A DNA stretch of 64,000 nt from Calliphora vicina (taxonomy: Eukaryota; Arthropoda; Insecta; Diptera; Calliphoridae), in the NCBI RefSeq assembly GCF_958450345.1, contig NC_088780.1, forward strand, positions 159,322,726-159,386,725, in the 5' to 3' direction. Below the pieces are notes generated by a model. That model did no database searches, was not told the DNA's origin, and saw only the letters and a list, made by a program, of their open reading frames with translations. A program made the position numbers and the translations under genes. Shown in pieces: positions 22,291 through 34,336 of this stretch; position 1 is the first letter of the stretch; the number at the start of each line of letters is the position of its first letter.

Positions 22291-23538
22291 AGATTGCAGC
22301 TATTCAGTTTTTTGGCACCGATGACAAAATTTCAGTGACTATTGTCACTTAACCTATAAACTCAGAAATGTGCTTGTTTTTGTGTGCTTTGGGATGGATT
22401 TCCCTAACTGCATTATTTTTAACTTGGTTATTCCAGTAAAAAAAACTCCCCACATAATTATTAAAGTTTATATAAGATATTCCTCACTTTGAGTCGTTTT
22501 TAAATTATCATATCATTTACTATGTTTTCTCATGGATAATTAAAAATTATCTTTTGTGTCAATTACTACAAATTACTCACTTAAACGAAAATTATCTAAG
22601 TTAATTAATGACTTTACCCATCCAACGTATGATTAATATTCAGCGTATGAGTAATTCTTTTAACTAATGTAAACAATGTGTGGCGTATGAGTATTATTAA
22701 TTGTAATTTACCATAAATAAATTCTCTTGCTTATCTATGTGTACAAATTATAATTTGTTTATTATTGTAGTTAGTGGTTTTGTTAATAATGCTCATCTCT
22801 TCTCTTCGACAAAATTAATAGTGTTTTTTTGTTTGTTTTACATTTTAATACATAAAATATAACTCTCATTCTAGCCATTCATTTGTGTTGAAATGTATTC
22901 AACATGTCGTTGTGTATCTGTGAGTGTTTTTTTTTCTCTTCATTATTGTTGTTTCAACCAACTTTTGTTGGTGATTAATACAGTTCTTTTTTTTTGCGAT
23001 TTTTTTGTTTGTTGTTTGTTTTATACCTTAGAGGAAATGTTTATTTTAACCAATATAAATGTGTTTTTAATTTGTTGCCGCCTGAGGTTTACAAATGATA
23101 TCTTTGCTGTTTGTTGCCAACAATTTTTTCAGTTTTTTTTTTGCGTTTTTTTTATATTTGTATTTGTTGCCAATGTGATTTTTATGGGGTATCTTTTGTA
23201 AAGTTTGATTTTAAGCCAGTGCATTTAAGAAAAAGAGGGGACTTAAAATAGGTTTATGTGGTGGGTAAATGTGGGTTATAAGCTTTAGGATATGGGTTTT
23301 TATTTTGTAATATTTAGTATTCAATTAATTAGACAGTGAAAAAGGCAGCAGCTTAAAAGTTGTATAAATTGTTTTAGATTTTGTTCTGTAAGAATCACAT
23401 AGAAATATTCTGCTAAATTTCGATATGCAAGAGACTTAAATAGGCATTATTTTTTAAAGCAACTGTTCTCAAAATTGTTCAAAAATGGTTTTTTGATAAT
23501 GAATGTTCAAAATATTAAACAATTTAACTAGGAAGTGA
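22291..23538. other. no recognised gene
   Basis: AT-rich with long T runs. The Phe/Cys-rich open frame at 22893-23201 is the product of TTT/TGT-rich DNA, with no domain. Confidence 0.5.
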
Positions 23539-24399
23539 GTCATTACTAGGGTAGTCAATTATTCGGATTTTATTTTAATCGAGTATATTCAAGTGATCGA
23601 TTAATTTTTAAAATTTCCTAGGTTATTCAAACGAATAAAGAGTAAAAAATTAGGGTGACCCTTAATAAACAAAAGTTGGATTTTGGACAGTCTCACGCCC
23701 CCAGTTTTTAGGCAAATCGTTAGAAGTTTTGAGATGCATTTACAAGGGGACAAAATGCAATTCTTCAGTTTATGTAAAAATTTTTGTCATTAAAAAAATT
23801 ACTCTTTCAATTTGATTTTAAATAATAGAAATGTGTACGTAATTTTCGTTCTAATGAGTCATAAAAAACAGAAATTGGTTAAAAAATGTTAAAGTTATTA
23901 AAAATTCCTCAGGCCATTAACATGTCTCGGGCCACTAGAACAAGATATTTGGGAACAAAATCTGCATATTTTTGAGAAATATTAAAATAAAAGCTTATTT
24001 TTATTTAAAGTATATCCATATTTACTTGTATATGCATTTTTGGCTTTGTAGGATATGGCAAAAAAAATTATTTTTTTTAACGGCAGTTTCAAAACTCCAT
24101 TTTTAAATTTATAAACATTTTGTTAAACAAATTTCAGAATTTTTTGATCATCTCATTTGGGATTTATTGAGAAAATATTAGGGAATAAAAATATGAAAAA
24201 ATTATGAAAATTATATAGTTTTTCTGTAACTACGATTTAAATTTTACAAATTTCGAGAAAAACTAATTATTTGACCATATTTTGGCGAATGAGCTCAATT
24301 TCCTTACTGTTATGAATTTTAAGTAGAACCAATTCAGAATATTATAGTCCAGATAATTCTAAATATACTCAGAAAGTTTTACTAAAATTGGAAAACATT

Positions 24400-25150
24400 A
24401 AACCTCAAATCGTGAAGGTCAAAAGTTTGAAGTTCAAGTGGGCGTGGCTCCTCCCATACAAAGTACATAAATATTATAGAATAGCTGGTAAACTATCATA
24501 GTAAATCGCGTGATTTGCTTCGATACCATTGTGCTGAGCTTGATTAGCATGATTGGCGTGGTTCCACCCATACAAATTAAGTAGTTATTTTCGAATATCT
24601 AATGAACTATAATCGTAAAAGAATTTCAACTTTGTATGAATCAATCAGTGAACGGAGTTTGGTTAAAAATGGGCGGGGTTGTAGTGGTGGGCGTAGCACC
24701 TATCATGCAAAGTTAATAGTTTTTTTTCCAATATCTTGAGAACTATAATTGTGAAAGTTTTCAAACTTTATATAAATGGGAACTATAATTGCGAGATTCA
24801 TCAAACTTTGTCCGAATAGCTCTGGTATCATTTTACGTAGTTTGGATAAAAATGGACGGGATTGTATCAGTGGGCGTGGCATCTGTCACAAAAGTAAGAA
24901 GTTATTTTTCTATATCTGGAGAACTATAATCGTGAAAGTCTTCAAACTGTAAATAAATCAATTTCATATCACGGCTTGAAGTTTAACGAAAAATGGGAAG
25001 GAACAGTCACCCACCTCCCATACAAAGTAAATAGTTATTTCTAAATATCTTGAGAACTATAATTGCGAGATTCTTCAAACATTGTCCGAATAACACTGTT
25101 GTCATTTTATATAGTTTGGCTGAAAATTATCGGTATTGGATTAGTGGGCT
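24400..25150 (+). repeat. array of ~150-bp GGGCGTGG-type units (plus strand)
   Basis: Five or so imperfect units, each with GGGCGTGGC, a CCCATACAAAG step, AGTTATTTT, ATATCT-GAGAACTATAAT and TTCAAACTTTGT. This is the same family as the minus-strand array at 21.06-21.70 kb. The array lies inside the hAT-like element. Confidence 0.65.
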
Positions 25151-25197
25151 TATTTTTAATCTACATCAGGGGCATATTGCACTAAACAACAATTCTA

Positions 25198-25684
25198 CAC
25201 GCAGAGAAAAAATATAGTTGGGCATGGTTACTGTAACCATTTCAAGATTGTTACAAGTTTTTTAACTATATTATAGTCACAGTAACCATTTATATGATTG
25301 TGGTAACCATAATATGGTTAACTTACGATTCACATGATTGTCTCAACCATATATATGGTTACAGTAAACATATATATGTTTGTGACAACCATTTATATGA
25401 TGAAGGACTTATTATATTATGGTGCTCTCGGCTTAAGGGTTATCATAATCTGAGAACAACATATTATGATAAAATTATTCATCATAAATATGGTTGCCAC
25501 AAACATATATATGTTTACTGTAACCATATATATGGTTGAGACAATCATGTGAATCGTAAGTTAACCATATTATGGTTACCACAATCATGTAAATGGTTAC
25601 TGTGACTATAATATAGTTAAAAAACTTGTAACACTATATAAATGATTACAGTAACCATGCCCAATTATATTTTTTCTCTGCGTG
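25198..25684 (+). mobile_element. 487-bp palindromic MITE, copy 1, TA target duplication
   Basis: Starts CACGCAGAGAAAAAATATAG and ends with the inverse CTATATTTTTTCTCTGCGTG-like sequence, flanked by TA at 25196 and 25685. Practically the whole element is one palindrome, folding about ~25440. Within each arm are smaller inverted words (GGTTACTGTAACC, AACCATATATATGGTT, AACATATATATGTT). The 81-codon open frame it carries is a by-product of the palindrome, not a protein. TA duplication suggests mobilisation by a Tc1/mariner-type transposase. Confidence 0.85.
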
Positions 25685-26000
25685 TACAAGTTTACAAGTT
25701 ACAATTACAAGTCTAATTCTTACAAGTGCTGATGAATTGTGTTTCATTAAGATTTTCACAACACTTGTAGCTTTTTGCACTTGTAAACTACAATTTCTAC
25801 AATTACAAGTTCTTGTACATATATATTGTGATATTAATTTTACAATTCTTATTTATTATTCTCAAAATGCTAAAATAACATATTTCAATAATATTTCTTA
25901 TATAAAAAATATTTTTTAATTCGAATTTTTTTTCACCAAAAAAAAATTTTAAAATTTAAAAAAATATCGAAAAATATTTTTTTCCAAAAAATTAAATAAA

Positions 26001-26110
26001 ACAACAAATTTTGTTTACCTAAAAATATTTAAAATTTGTACTTTGAAGTATAATTTGGTGAAGGGTATATAAGATTCGGCACAGCCGAATTTATACTCAA
26101 TCTATCGGAA
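26001..26110 (+). mobile_element. 3' tail of another Helentron-like repeat
   Basis: AATTTGGTGAAGGGTATATA then AGATTCGGCACAGCCGAATT has the AGGGTATA subterminal word and a TTCGGC/GCCGAA hairpin, the 3'-end layout of dipteran DINE-like repeats. A diverged duplicate stands at 26808-26850. Confidence 0.45.
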
Positions 26111-26221
26111 AATATGCGGGGACTGATAAAAATAAATACTTTTGCAATTTTGGGTACTAATTTAGAATTATCTATATATGTTTAGATTTACAAAGTTGCT
26201 ATTCCCAAAAGCAAAAAAAAA

Positions 26222-26320
26222 ACAAGTAAAAAAGTATAGTCGTTGAAACCTGACCATATGATACCCTACATCAATCGCCTTAAAATTATGACTTCTGTAT
26301 ATATGAAACCTATTTCCAAA
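26222..26320 (-). mobile_element. DINE-like 3' end fragment
   Basis: AACAAGTAAAAAAGTATAGTC followed by GACCATATGATACCCTACAT is the reversed 3' end of the window's DINE-like family. It breaks off after CTTCTGTATATATGAAACC and is cut by the hairpin MITE to the right. Confidence 0.55.
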
Positions 26321-26336
26321 AAAAAATAAAAAAATC

Positions 26337-26484
26337 GTTACTTTAATATAGAAAGACCCTAACTCGTGTCTTTTATAAGCCCAGATTTTCGATTATTTCG
26401 ATAAATGGTCCACTCATATATCATATTTAGCAAAAAAATCTCGACTTAAAAAAACGAGTTAGGGCCTTTCTATATTAAGGTAAC
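26337..26484. mobile_element. 148-bp hairpin MITE
   Basis: Arms 26337-26367 (GTTACTTTAATATAGAAAGA...ACTCGT) and 26454-26484 are inverted repeats over 31 bases with about three mismatches. The loop is ~86 bases. No clear target duplication was found. Confidence 0.6.
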
Positions 26485-26904
26485 CAAATCCTAATTAATA
26501 TTAAAATTTTTGGATTTTGTGTTTATTTTAACAAATTTTTATTACAAAATAGTTAAAAATCAAATTTTATTACAATTTATCATTCTCTTGTAACTTGTAA
26601 AATTTTTGAGAGGGTCTCCGTCGACCCTAAGCTTTTTTTCTACAATTCTTCAAAAAAAAATTTTAAAAAATTCAAAAATTTTTTTTTCAAAAATTCAAAA
26701 AATTCAAAAATAAAATTGGAAAAAACTTTTTAAAAAAATTAAAAAACAATTTGGAAAAAAAAATGATTTTGTTTTAATTTATTAAAAAAAATATACATAT
26801 TTTTAAGTATAATTTGGTGAATGGTATATAAGTTTCGACACGCAATGGCAAATGCATGGTATACAATTAAAATCTAACAGACCGAAAAATTAAAAGTTAA
26901 TCAA

Positions 26905-27165
26905 TTCAAATCAAATTTCGCTCCAAATATGTTTTATATATACGGAAGTCTTGACACGTAATTTTATGATGATCGGTACAAAATTAGTCATAGCTCTCAT
27001 ATAAGTCCCGCTTCCGAAAATCATTTTAACGAGCATAAATCTCTTAAACATGTTGGTATCCCCGTAAAATTCAACAGGAATAAGTTTCATATAAACATAA
27101 ATTACACTACCTAATTTCATGGCGATAGGTCCATAACTCCCATATAACGATAACTCCCGAAAATC
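26905..27165 (+). mobile_element. DINE-like interior fragment
   Basis: Contains TTTCGCTCCAAATATGTTTT, GATCGGTACAAAATTAGTCA, TCCCGCTTCCGAAAATCATT and TAATTTCATGGCGATAGGTC, matching the family interior in forward order. Both termini are absent. Confidence 0.6.
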
Positions 27166-27265
27166 ATTTATGAAAATTAATCGATTATTCGATTAATCTA
27201 TATTGAAAAATGTTAGTCATTCGTATATTTTCCTTAATTATTCGAATGACAACCCTAGTCACTAC

Positions 27266-28074
27266 CTTACAAATATGTTTAAAAAATGTATATACATTTT
27301 TATAACTTTTTTTGTTAACCCATTGATTTGGTTTGAATTGCTATAGAGCTTGTATTTAAATGACAAACAAATATATTTTAACTGAAAATGATTAATACGT
27401 TTTATTCATCAGTTCAACAAAAAAAAGTAATGTGGAAAAAATACCAAAAAAAAGAAAAACTGTTCTGGAAATGAAACTTGTTGAGGTTTCAAATTTTCTA
27501 CACAAACCCTCTTCACACTCGTATTTCTATGGTCACACAAAAAAACCTCAAACAGAAAATAAAGTGAAATATGAAACAGAAATAACAGAAAAGACTAATG
27601 ATGCTCATTGGAGCCTGACCCCAATTGTAATTGTATTAATCAGTTGTTACAAGGGTAATGATGAACATGACTTGTACACAAAAAAAAGAAGAAAAAAAAA
27701 AATGGAAAAAAATATTTGTAATTTTTTTTACAAGATTAATTGACACTATTAAGCTGTTTAGTAAAAAATTACTTACAATTATGTTGTTAAAGCGTTTTAA
27801 TTAATTCTCTTTACTTGTTTTTTTGGTTTGTTGCTCTTTTTATTTTGTTCATAATTAAATTATTGTATAATTAAGTAAATAAAATATTCATGTGGTCATA
27901 TAAAATGTGTAAAATTTAGGAAAAAAAATGTATAGTTTTTTAAGTTATTTTTATTGTGATTTATAACACCGTGCAACAGGTATTTATACACATGAAAAAA
28001 TTCATAATATATCCCTGAAACTAGAGATCATACTTAGTAGCACTCAGTTTTTCTCAATCTTGTCCTTTTTGGTT
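27266..28074. other. no recognised gene
   Basis: AT-rich. The Lys-rich open frame at 27432-27743 is a product of AAA-rich DNA (KKKRKTV..., KKRRKKKMEKN) and shows no domain. Confidence 0.5.
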
Positions 28075-28230
28075 GCATGACTTCTGTATATATGAAACCT
28101 ATTTGTGTTGAATTTTATTAGAATACCAACATTTTTAAGAAATCTACACTATGGGAGCTATGACTAATTATGGACCGATCGTTATAAAATTTAGTGACAT
28201 GACTTTTGTATATATATAAAGTAATTTTTT
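28075..28230 (-). mobile_element. DINE-like fragment
   Basis: TATGAAACCTATTTGTGTTG, ACCAACATTTTTAAGAAATC, GGGAGCTATGACTAATTATG and GACCGATCGTTATAAAATTT follow the reversed family interior. Ends missing. Confidence 0.55.
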
Positions 28231-28667
28231 GAAAAATTATTATCCTTTGAAATTTCAAAGGACATCTGTCCCGATGAAGAATAACTGAGTACTCACAGTT
28301 ACTATGTTTGGTCTCCACTTTCATGGGTATATAAAATTTGCCATGTGTATGGAAGAATATCAAAATTGTTACAGGGTGTAATATTTATATGAATTTTAAT
28401 AATTTTTTTTAATATTACAAAATTAAATAATTAATTTATGTAAAATACTTTATTATGCTGACTAAATTGAATATTTTAGGTTTAATTTGGTTTTTTATTT
28501 AATTTATGCATTAAATATCACTATGAAATAGTTAAAAATTTGTATAATATGCTAATTACAGTATAATGTCGATAAACCGAAAGTGCTTAACTCAGACAGT
28601 ATTTTAAGTGGCAATTATATACCTGCATTACTAAGAAATATATAGAAGTACTTCGATTAGTTTAGCT

Positions 28668-28711
28668 AAGGACATTTTCACGATACGATAAGGACATTTT
28701 CACGATACAGA
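28668..28711. repeat. 22-bp direct duplication beside the first GAACGCGACA motif
   Basis: AAGGACATTTTCACGATACG occurs twice back to back, ending exactly at the first GAACGCGACA copy (28710). Confidence 0.6.
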
Positions 28712-28973
28712 ACGCGACATTCGTATGCCTTGGAAGTGCAACAAATACAGAATTTTTAAAAATGTCTTTCTTGTTTCCATATTTCGATAGCATTTTAATA
28801 GCAATATATTGTTATGAAATTGTACTTGAATTCAAATATAACGATTTTAAGGGCTGTTTTAAAAGTAGCCTAATGCTTTCAAATAACAGTGCTGTAATAG
28901 CAAACTGTAACATATCTGTGGGCATTATTAAATAAAAGCTTTCAGTTGACCATTGATCGTAAGTTGGCAACGC

Positions 28974-29403
28974 TGTTTGCTGCTACCGTATATTCGAATT
29001 CGAATATTCAGTTGAAGAACATTGTAGAAAGTACACCACAGATGGCGTATGTATTAGTAAGATCTAGAATATTCGAACTTTGACAGTTAAAGAGCAATCT
29101 AGAGTGCAGATGGCAGTGTTATAAATAGTGGCAGAGGTTGGAGTCGTTAGTGAGTTTATCAGAGATGCTTTTCGAATAAACATCAACTGAGTGCTGTGTT
29201 TTTCAAGTGAATTCGTGTACATTATAAAGTGTGTGTCCGTATTTCTGCGAATTTATAAACGTGTATAAAAAACATTGAGTGACTATTTAATTCTGTTGTT
29301 GTACATTTTAAATAAATAAAGAGTTGGTACAATTTTCAAACTACTAAACGGCTTTAAAGGAAATAAACCAACGTTTTGAAAAGGTAAAAAAATATATTAG
29401 CAA
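28974..29403 (+). mobile_element. second solo LTR of the same family (diverged ends)
   Basis: Matches the reverse complement of 10702-11180 almost throughout: TGTTTGCTGCTACCGTATATT, GAACATTGTAGAAAGTACAC, ATTCGAACTTTGACAGTTAA, TATAAATAGTGGCAGAGGTT (TATA box ~29120) and AACCAACGTTTTGAAAAGG. Its outermost bases differ from copy 1, so the exact termini and duplication cannot be fixed. It lies inside the GAACGCGACA field. Confidence 0.7.
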
Positions 29404-30084
29404 TATACGTGGGTTCAAGAACGCGACAAAAAATAGAAAACTGCAAACTTGTTGAAATATAATTATTTAAAGCGATTTATTTAACTAAAGTAAAATAATT
29501 AGTCTTTCTATTTATAGCTGTCATGTTGAAATATTTGCACTAGTATTTTTAAAACCTTTACTATGATTGACCACGCTATATTTATAGCATGAAATATTTT
29601 CCGTCACTTTTGTAATAAGGATTATTATAAGCAATTTCTGTTCTGATTGTATCATAAAGATTCATATCAAATTTTGTTATTTTCACCCAGTGCCACAAAA
29701 TACATATTGGAATTTCTAGGGTCAAGCACGCGACATACGTACGCCTTGGATTTGAATAAAATAAATACATTATTTTTTTCTGTAGCAGTTTAGTAGCACT
29801 ATGTTTAGCGCAAAGGTTTGCAATTTGTCGTTTTATTGTTTCCAATATTTTTGCAATAAACATGTGATCCAGATTATTTCGAGGAATTATTCGTCTTTAT
29901 TTTTCATTGGTTGGACTTTCTTTTTATACAATGCTTCCTTCTGATGGTACTCGTAGCATAAAAATTCATACCAGTAACACAAAAGCTTTGAAAAGTTACG
30001 GTCAATAATGCAACACAGTTTTCAATATATTAGTAATAAACATGGGGTAATAATAAAGGTAAAAAAACGGTAACCTGTCAGAAT

Positions 30085-30700
30085 GTCGAAATTGGAGGGA
30101 TATAACCTTATTTCCAATGATTAACAAAGTGCTAGCGCATATCCATCATAACAGATTATCCTCCTCACTTCCCAACTTCGATATGAGCTGGCTGATTTTA
30201 GGGCACATCAGTCATACACGGATCACTTGAACGGTCTCCGTACAATTGCCGGAAATTTGATCTCTAGATTTAATATTTATAGACTTTGCTAAAGGCCCTG
30301 CCAATACCCTTCACCAGCTGGATATTTGTCAAGCGATACAGGAAAACCAAGCATTTGGGGCACAACAAAAAGTATGTAAATCACCACAAATTCATTTCCA
30401 CCACTTTTGCAATCATAAATCTTAAATGGAGTTGGATTGGCCATGTTCTCAGACGAACGAACGACAACGTAGCCATGATGACAATTGAATGAAACCCCGA
30501 AAAAGAGGCAGACCCGCTAATACCTGGAGGATACAAATCGAAACTGAATCAATCTCAACTGGAAAGTCCTTGGCCGAAGTGAAGCTGATAGCATAGGATA
30601 GATCTCAATGAAAAAACTTCGTACCTCCTTGGAACCATAGGAATTCATATATAAAAAAGTGTCAAACAAAATAAATCTTTTTCGACTGCATCTAGAAGAA
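30085..30700 (+). pseudogene. LINE reverse transcriptase remnant with internal deletion
   Basis: Around 30165-30285 the plus strand reads YELADFRAHQSYTDHLNGLR, a decayed form of the RT motif L-E-Q-AGFR-G-S--DHIF-LR. It continues, by frameshift, to a DFAKAL-P-IPF residue of the F-DFEKAFDSI active-site stretch. The frame 30286-30492 then ends WSWIGHVLRR, and after another shift comes RKRGRPANTWRIQIE, the conserved C-terminal W-(G)HVLR and RGRP---W pattern. The segment with the second catalytic aspartates is deleted. Clade tentative. Confidence 0.75.
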
Positions 30701-31369
30701 TTCAAAAATCTACGAATTGGAACATAGTTTTATTAAGAAATTTGTTTAAATAAAATAAACCGAAAAAATAATCGAATGCAAATATTTCAACATTTGCCAT
30801 GTGGACATATGATTTAGTATGATTTAGCACGCGACATGTTCAAGTAATTTCAATTTAAAATAGCATTTACTACCAAAAGCATTCGTATTTATTAGTTCTA
30901 CATACTTTTTTTTTATAATAACTTCAACTGTTTAACTAAACCCATTTTATTTAAAGGTATAATGTTCAAGCTTCTTTTTCGTTAGCCAAATTTTTCGTTC
31001 CAACGCGCAACCTTTTTCTGCTACTTGTTATTTGTTTTTGCCAATTTCGATAACGGGTTTAATGCTTAATCGCAATGTTCTTTATACTTGGATCTCTATT
31101 AATTTCTCCCAAGTACCTCATTGTTGCCTCCTTACTTCATAATATACCCATCTAAAACTGTTAAAAAATATTTGTTTGAAAAAACATACATTTCACTATC
31201 ATAGAATGCGACACTCCAAAAAATCAAAATATAGGGATTAGTGCGATTACTATATTTTATATTAAAATAGCCCCTTAAATTTAATTTTAATTATAAATTT
31301 CATCCGCTTGATTAAAATGATCGCGGAGTATTGATAACAAACGAAAATTAAGGTACCAGAACGCGACAT

Positions 31370-32840
31370 TTGAATTGAACAAGTTTGGCCTTTTTTTAAA
31401 TTATTTTGTATTAATAGATTAAGAGATAATAGTTGGTGTAAAGAATACATTAGAAATGAGCAATCATGACAATAATTAATAAAGAGATAACTTCCTTAAT
31501 AGTATCTAAGAGCAAGAACAAATAAATGTTCAGTTCTCAGGCCAATTTGCTCATGGTAACAACGGAGATTTTGGGCGCAGGTGAACCTTTGTATGGAAAT
31601 TTGATCTTTCTGAATTTCTAAGTCGATAGCTGTGTTCATTTGTCTGTCTGCGTTTACACTCTCACCTCATAAATATATAAATAAATAGCTAAGAAATCTT
31701 ACAAAATTGGCAAACATTTATTTTCTTCCACAATTTAAGTAATGGAAATGTGATTCACTAGGAAGAATTTTCATGTTCGTTTACTATATTGTGAACAAAA
31801 CAGAAAATATCTTAAAATTTTTCCCTTATATTTTAACAAACAAATTTTCTTGTTCACTCTAAAACCAAACAAATAATTTAATTGGTAAATGGAAATTTAA
31901 TACCAAGCAACTAACAAACTATTAAAATAAAAAACTTAACTTTATTCAGTTATTTGTAATTTTTCTTGGTTATTTTGTAAGGTTTTAGAAAGAACCTTAC
32001 AACAAAAGAAATCTCTCCTTAACAAATTTCAAACACGCAAATTTGAAAAAATTCTAAAGATTTCTTATTATATGAGTTTTTTTCTTAACAATGCGTAACA
32101 ATCAACTACATTTTACTAATTTTATGAATTTCCATTAAAAAAAAGTACAAAAAGTATAAAAAGAAAATAAAAAAACCAACATAAATAGAAAGAAAATTTA
32201 ACTAAATAAACAATTTATCGGGTTGCATGCCACACAAAAAAAGGGAAATAAGAAAAACCAGTACATATGTGTTTGAAAGTATTATAGAGTGAGTGAAATA
32301 CGGCTGGATGTATTTATGGATGTGTGTGTGTAAAATAGTAATAATAATAATAAAAATGAAATAAGAAAAATTACACACAATAACAACAAACAATACATAA
32401 AAATTACAACATTTACAACAAAAGCTCACGTAAAATAAAAAAAAAAAAAAACAAAACAACTCAAACATTCAAACATAAACTTTGGCAGACAGACATACTT
32501 GAAATAAAAAAAAATCAAGTACATGCACTCTCATTCACTACACTCTCAAAATACCCAGCGGGAAAAATGCTAGGTCTTCACTTTGTAGGCCTTCTTAAAG
32601 GCATATTTACACATACTAAATGAGTCTACGCTTGATCCACTCTGCCTTCTTGCAGAAGATGTTCTGGAAAGACTCATAAACAAACTTCATACATTTTTTA
32701 AATTGCATTGCAAAATAATTTTTTTTTATTGTTTTAAAATTGTTTTTAAATTTTTTTTCGAAATTGTCTTTAATTTTTATTAAAATGTTTTTCGAAATTT
32801 TTTTTTTAATTTTGAAAAAGTTTTTTTAGAAAAATAATTT
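31370..32840. other. no recognised gene
   Basis: AT-rich, with A-rich and TAA microsatellite-like tracts (about 32335-32350) and long homopolymers. The Phe-rich minus frame at 32468-32202 comes from the A-rich strand. Confidence 0.5.
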
Positions 32841-33332
32841 ATGACAAAAAAATTCGGGTTAAAAAATATTTTTCCCGATTTTGACCCATTGTAGGCCCAA
32901 CTTACTATAGCCTTATATACATCGTTGCAATGGACTTTAAAATATCTATCATTAGATATCCATATTGTCCATATTAATGACTTAGTAACCCAGATATACA
33001 TAGATCAAAAATAGCGCAAAAATCGAGGTTGTCCCGGTTTTTTTTACTTATATCTCAGCCATTTATGGGCCGATTTTGTCGATTTTAAAGAGTACCGAGC
33101 CGAAAGAATTCCCGATATATTGATGTATGAATCATGTATTTAAGTTATTTGGGGGCTACGGAAAGTTGATTTCAACATACAAACAGACGTGCATTGCTAT
33201 ATCGACTTCGCTATCTATGAATCTACGATCCAGAATATATATACTTTGTGGGGTCGCAAATGAAAAATGTAGAAATTACAAACGGAATGACAAACTTATA
33301 TATACCCTTGCCACTCATGGCGGAGGGTTAAA
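32840..33332 (-). mobile_element. Helentron-like repeat family B, uninterrupted copy
   Basis: Minus-strand 5' end near 33330 with CCCTCCGCCATGAGTGGCAA and GGGTATATATAAGTTTGTC, then TTCCGTTTGTAATTTCTAC, GATAGCGAAGTCGATATAGC, TTGAAATCAACTTTCC and on to TACAATGGGTCAAAATCGGG at ~32880. It is the empty-site counterpart of the copy split by the LTR at 10.7 kb. Confidence 0.65.
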
Positions 33333-33495
33333 TAACTGTTAACTGTGGTGTTGATATCACCATAGATTCTGAAAGAGCACGTCAATACGAATCTATTGGT
33401 ATTTAACAATATAGGTCTATGTTGACTCTAAAATAGAGATTTTTTGATTTAAAAATTTCTGGATAACCGTTATTTACGGTTCCTGCTCTATAATA
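33333..33495 (+). repeat. dispersed repeat D, copy 1
   Basis: TAACTGTTAACTG, ATCACCATAGATTCTGAAAG, GAATCTATTGGT, GTTGACTCTAA and GGATAACCGTTATTTACGG occur here and, reversed and in the same order, at 46555-46730. Non-coding. Confidence 0.6.
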
Positions 33496-34336
33496 CTATT
33501 TATTTTGCACTCTTTATTACAAATTGTTGTTTTATAAAAATAAGGCCTTTTTGCTTCATATCTTTTCCGCTGGGTATGTAGGTGTGTATGTTTGTATTAG
33601 TTAGGTTTTTGTGTGCGTGTGCATAAATACACTAAATATTCCAAAAAAAATAATAATACCTTTACAGTGATCGGCATAACAAAAACACGGACTTTTTCAA
33701 AACATGAAATTAATGAAATTTCCACATTTGCCAATATCAGAATATTGTTTAATATCGGCGAAATTAATGTGAATAACTACCAGACTAATACCATCAGAAA
33801 CAATGCCTGTCTATGTCTTTGATACATCAGGATAAATTTAAATCAAATAATCCTGAATGAAAATCTTCTCTGGTTGGTATTTTGTTTTTACATGATTCTT
33901 TTCAAGCTCTAATGTCGCGTTCTTGTACCTATATCATCGTTTGTTTTAGTACGATTATTAATTTAATGGCTTTATATTAAAAACGGTACTGCAAAGCAAC
34001 GTTTTATTTTGATTGTCAAGTGTGTCGCGTTCGCTATCGTATTTGCATATTTTAATTATTCTCACATGCATAACTATAATAATAAAACGGATAAAACGTG
34101 TACTGAATGAAGAAGGGAAGATGCTGTGCAGTCTTTAGAAAAATCAAAAAAAAAAAAAAATCCAGCTGAGAAGACGAAGTAAGGCAACAAATATCAAGCC
34201 GATGAGCTCCAAACTGGTATCATTGGAAAGAAAATTTTCTGAATATGGTTTTAGACACCTAAAATACTACATTGGGTCCAATGGGTGCTTTCGTAAAGAA
34301 GATTTTCGAATTTTCTCATACAAACATTTTTCATCT

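Larger units (their letters stand above)
23547..27257. mobile_element. hAT-like non-autonomous element with 8-bp target duplication
   Basis: The left end TAGGGTAGTCAATTATTCG and right end CGAATGACAACCCTA are inverted repeats (TAGGGTTGTC type; next to each are ATTCGAATAATT-like words). Flanks are GTCATTAC (23539-23546) and GTCACTAC (27258-27265), an 8-bp duplication with one mismatch. Eight-base duplications and CAGGG/TAGGG-type ends are typical of hAT. I see no hAT transposase. The 3.7 kb interior carries the GGGCGTGG array, a palindromic MITE, a hairpin MITE and DINE-like fragments, all listed separately. Confidence 0.65.

Noticed and set aside
22893..23201. 102-codon Cys/Phe-rich frame resembling a membrane protein
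   Set aside because: Produced by TTT/TGT-rich non-coding DNA; no topology or family pattern beyond hydrophobicity.
25294..25539. 81-codon frame repeated at three places (25.3, 52.4, 63.4 kb)
   Set aside because: It is conserved only because it lies in the palindromic MITE. The translation simply reads the AACCATATATATGGTT words, with no protein-like pattern.
27432..27743. 103-codon Lys/Glu-rich frame
   Set aside because: Low-complexity A-rich DNA; no domain.
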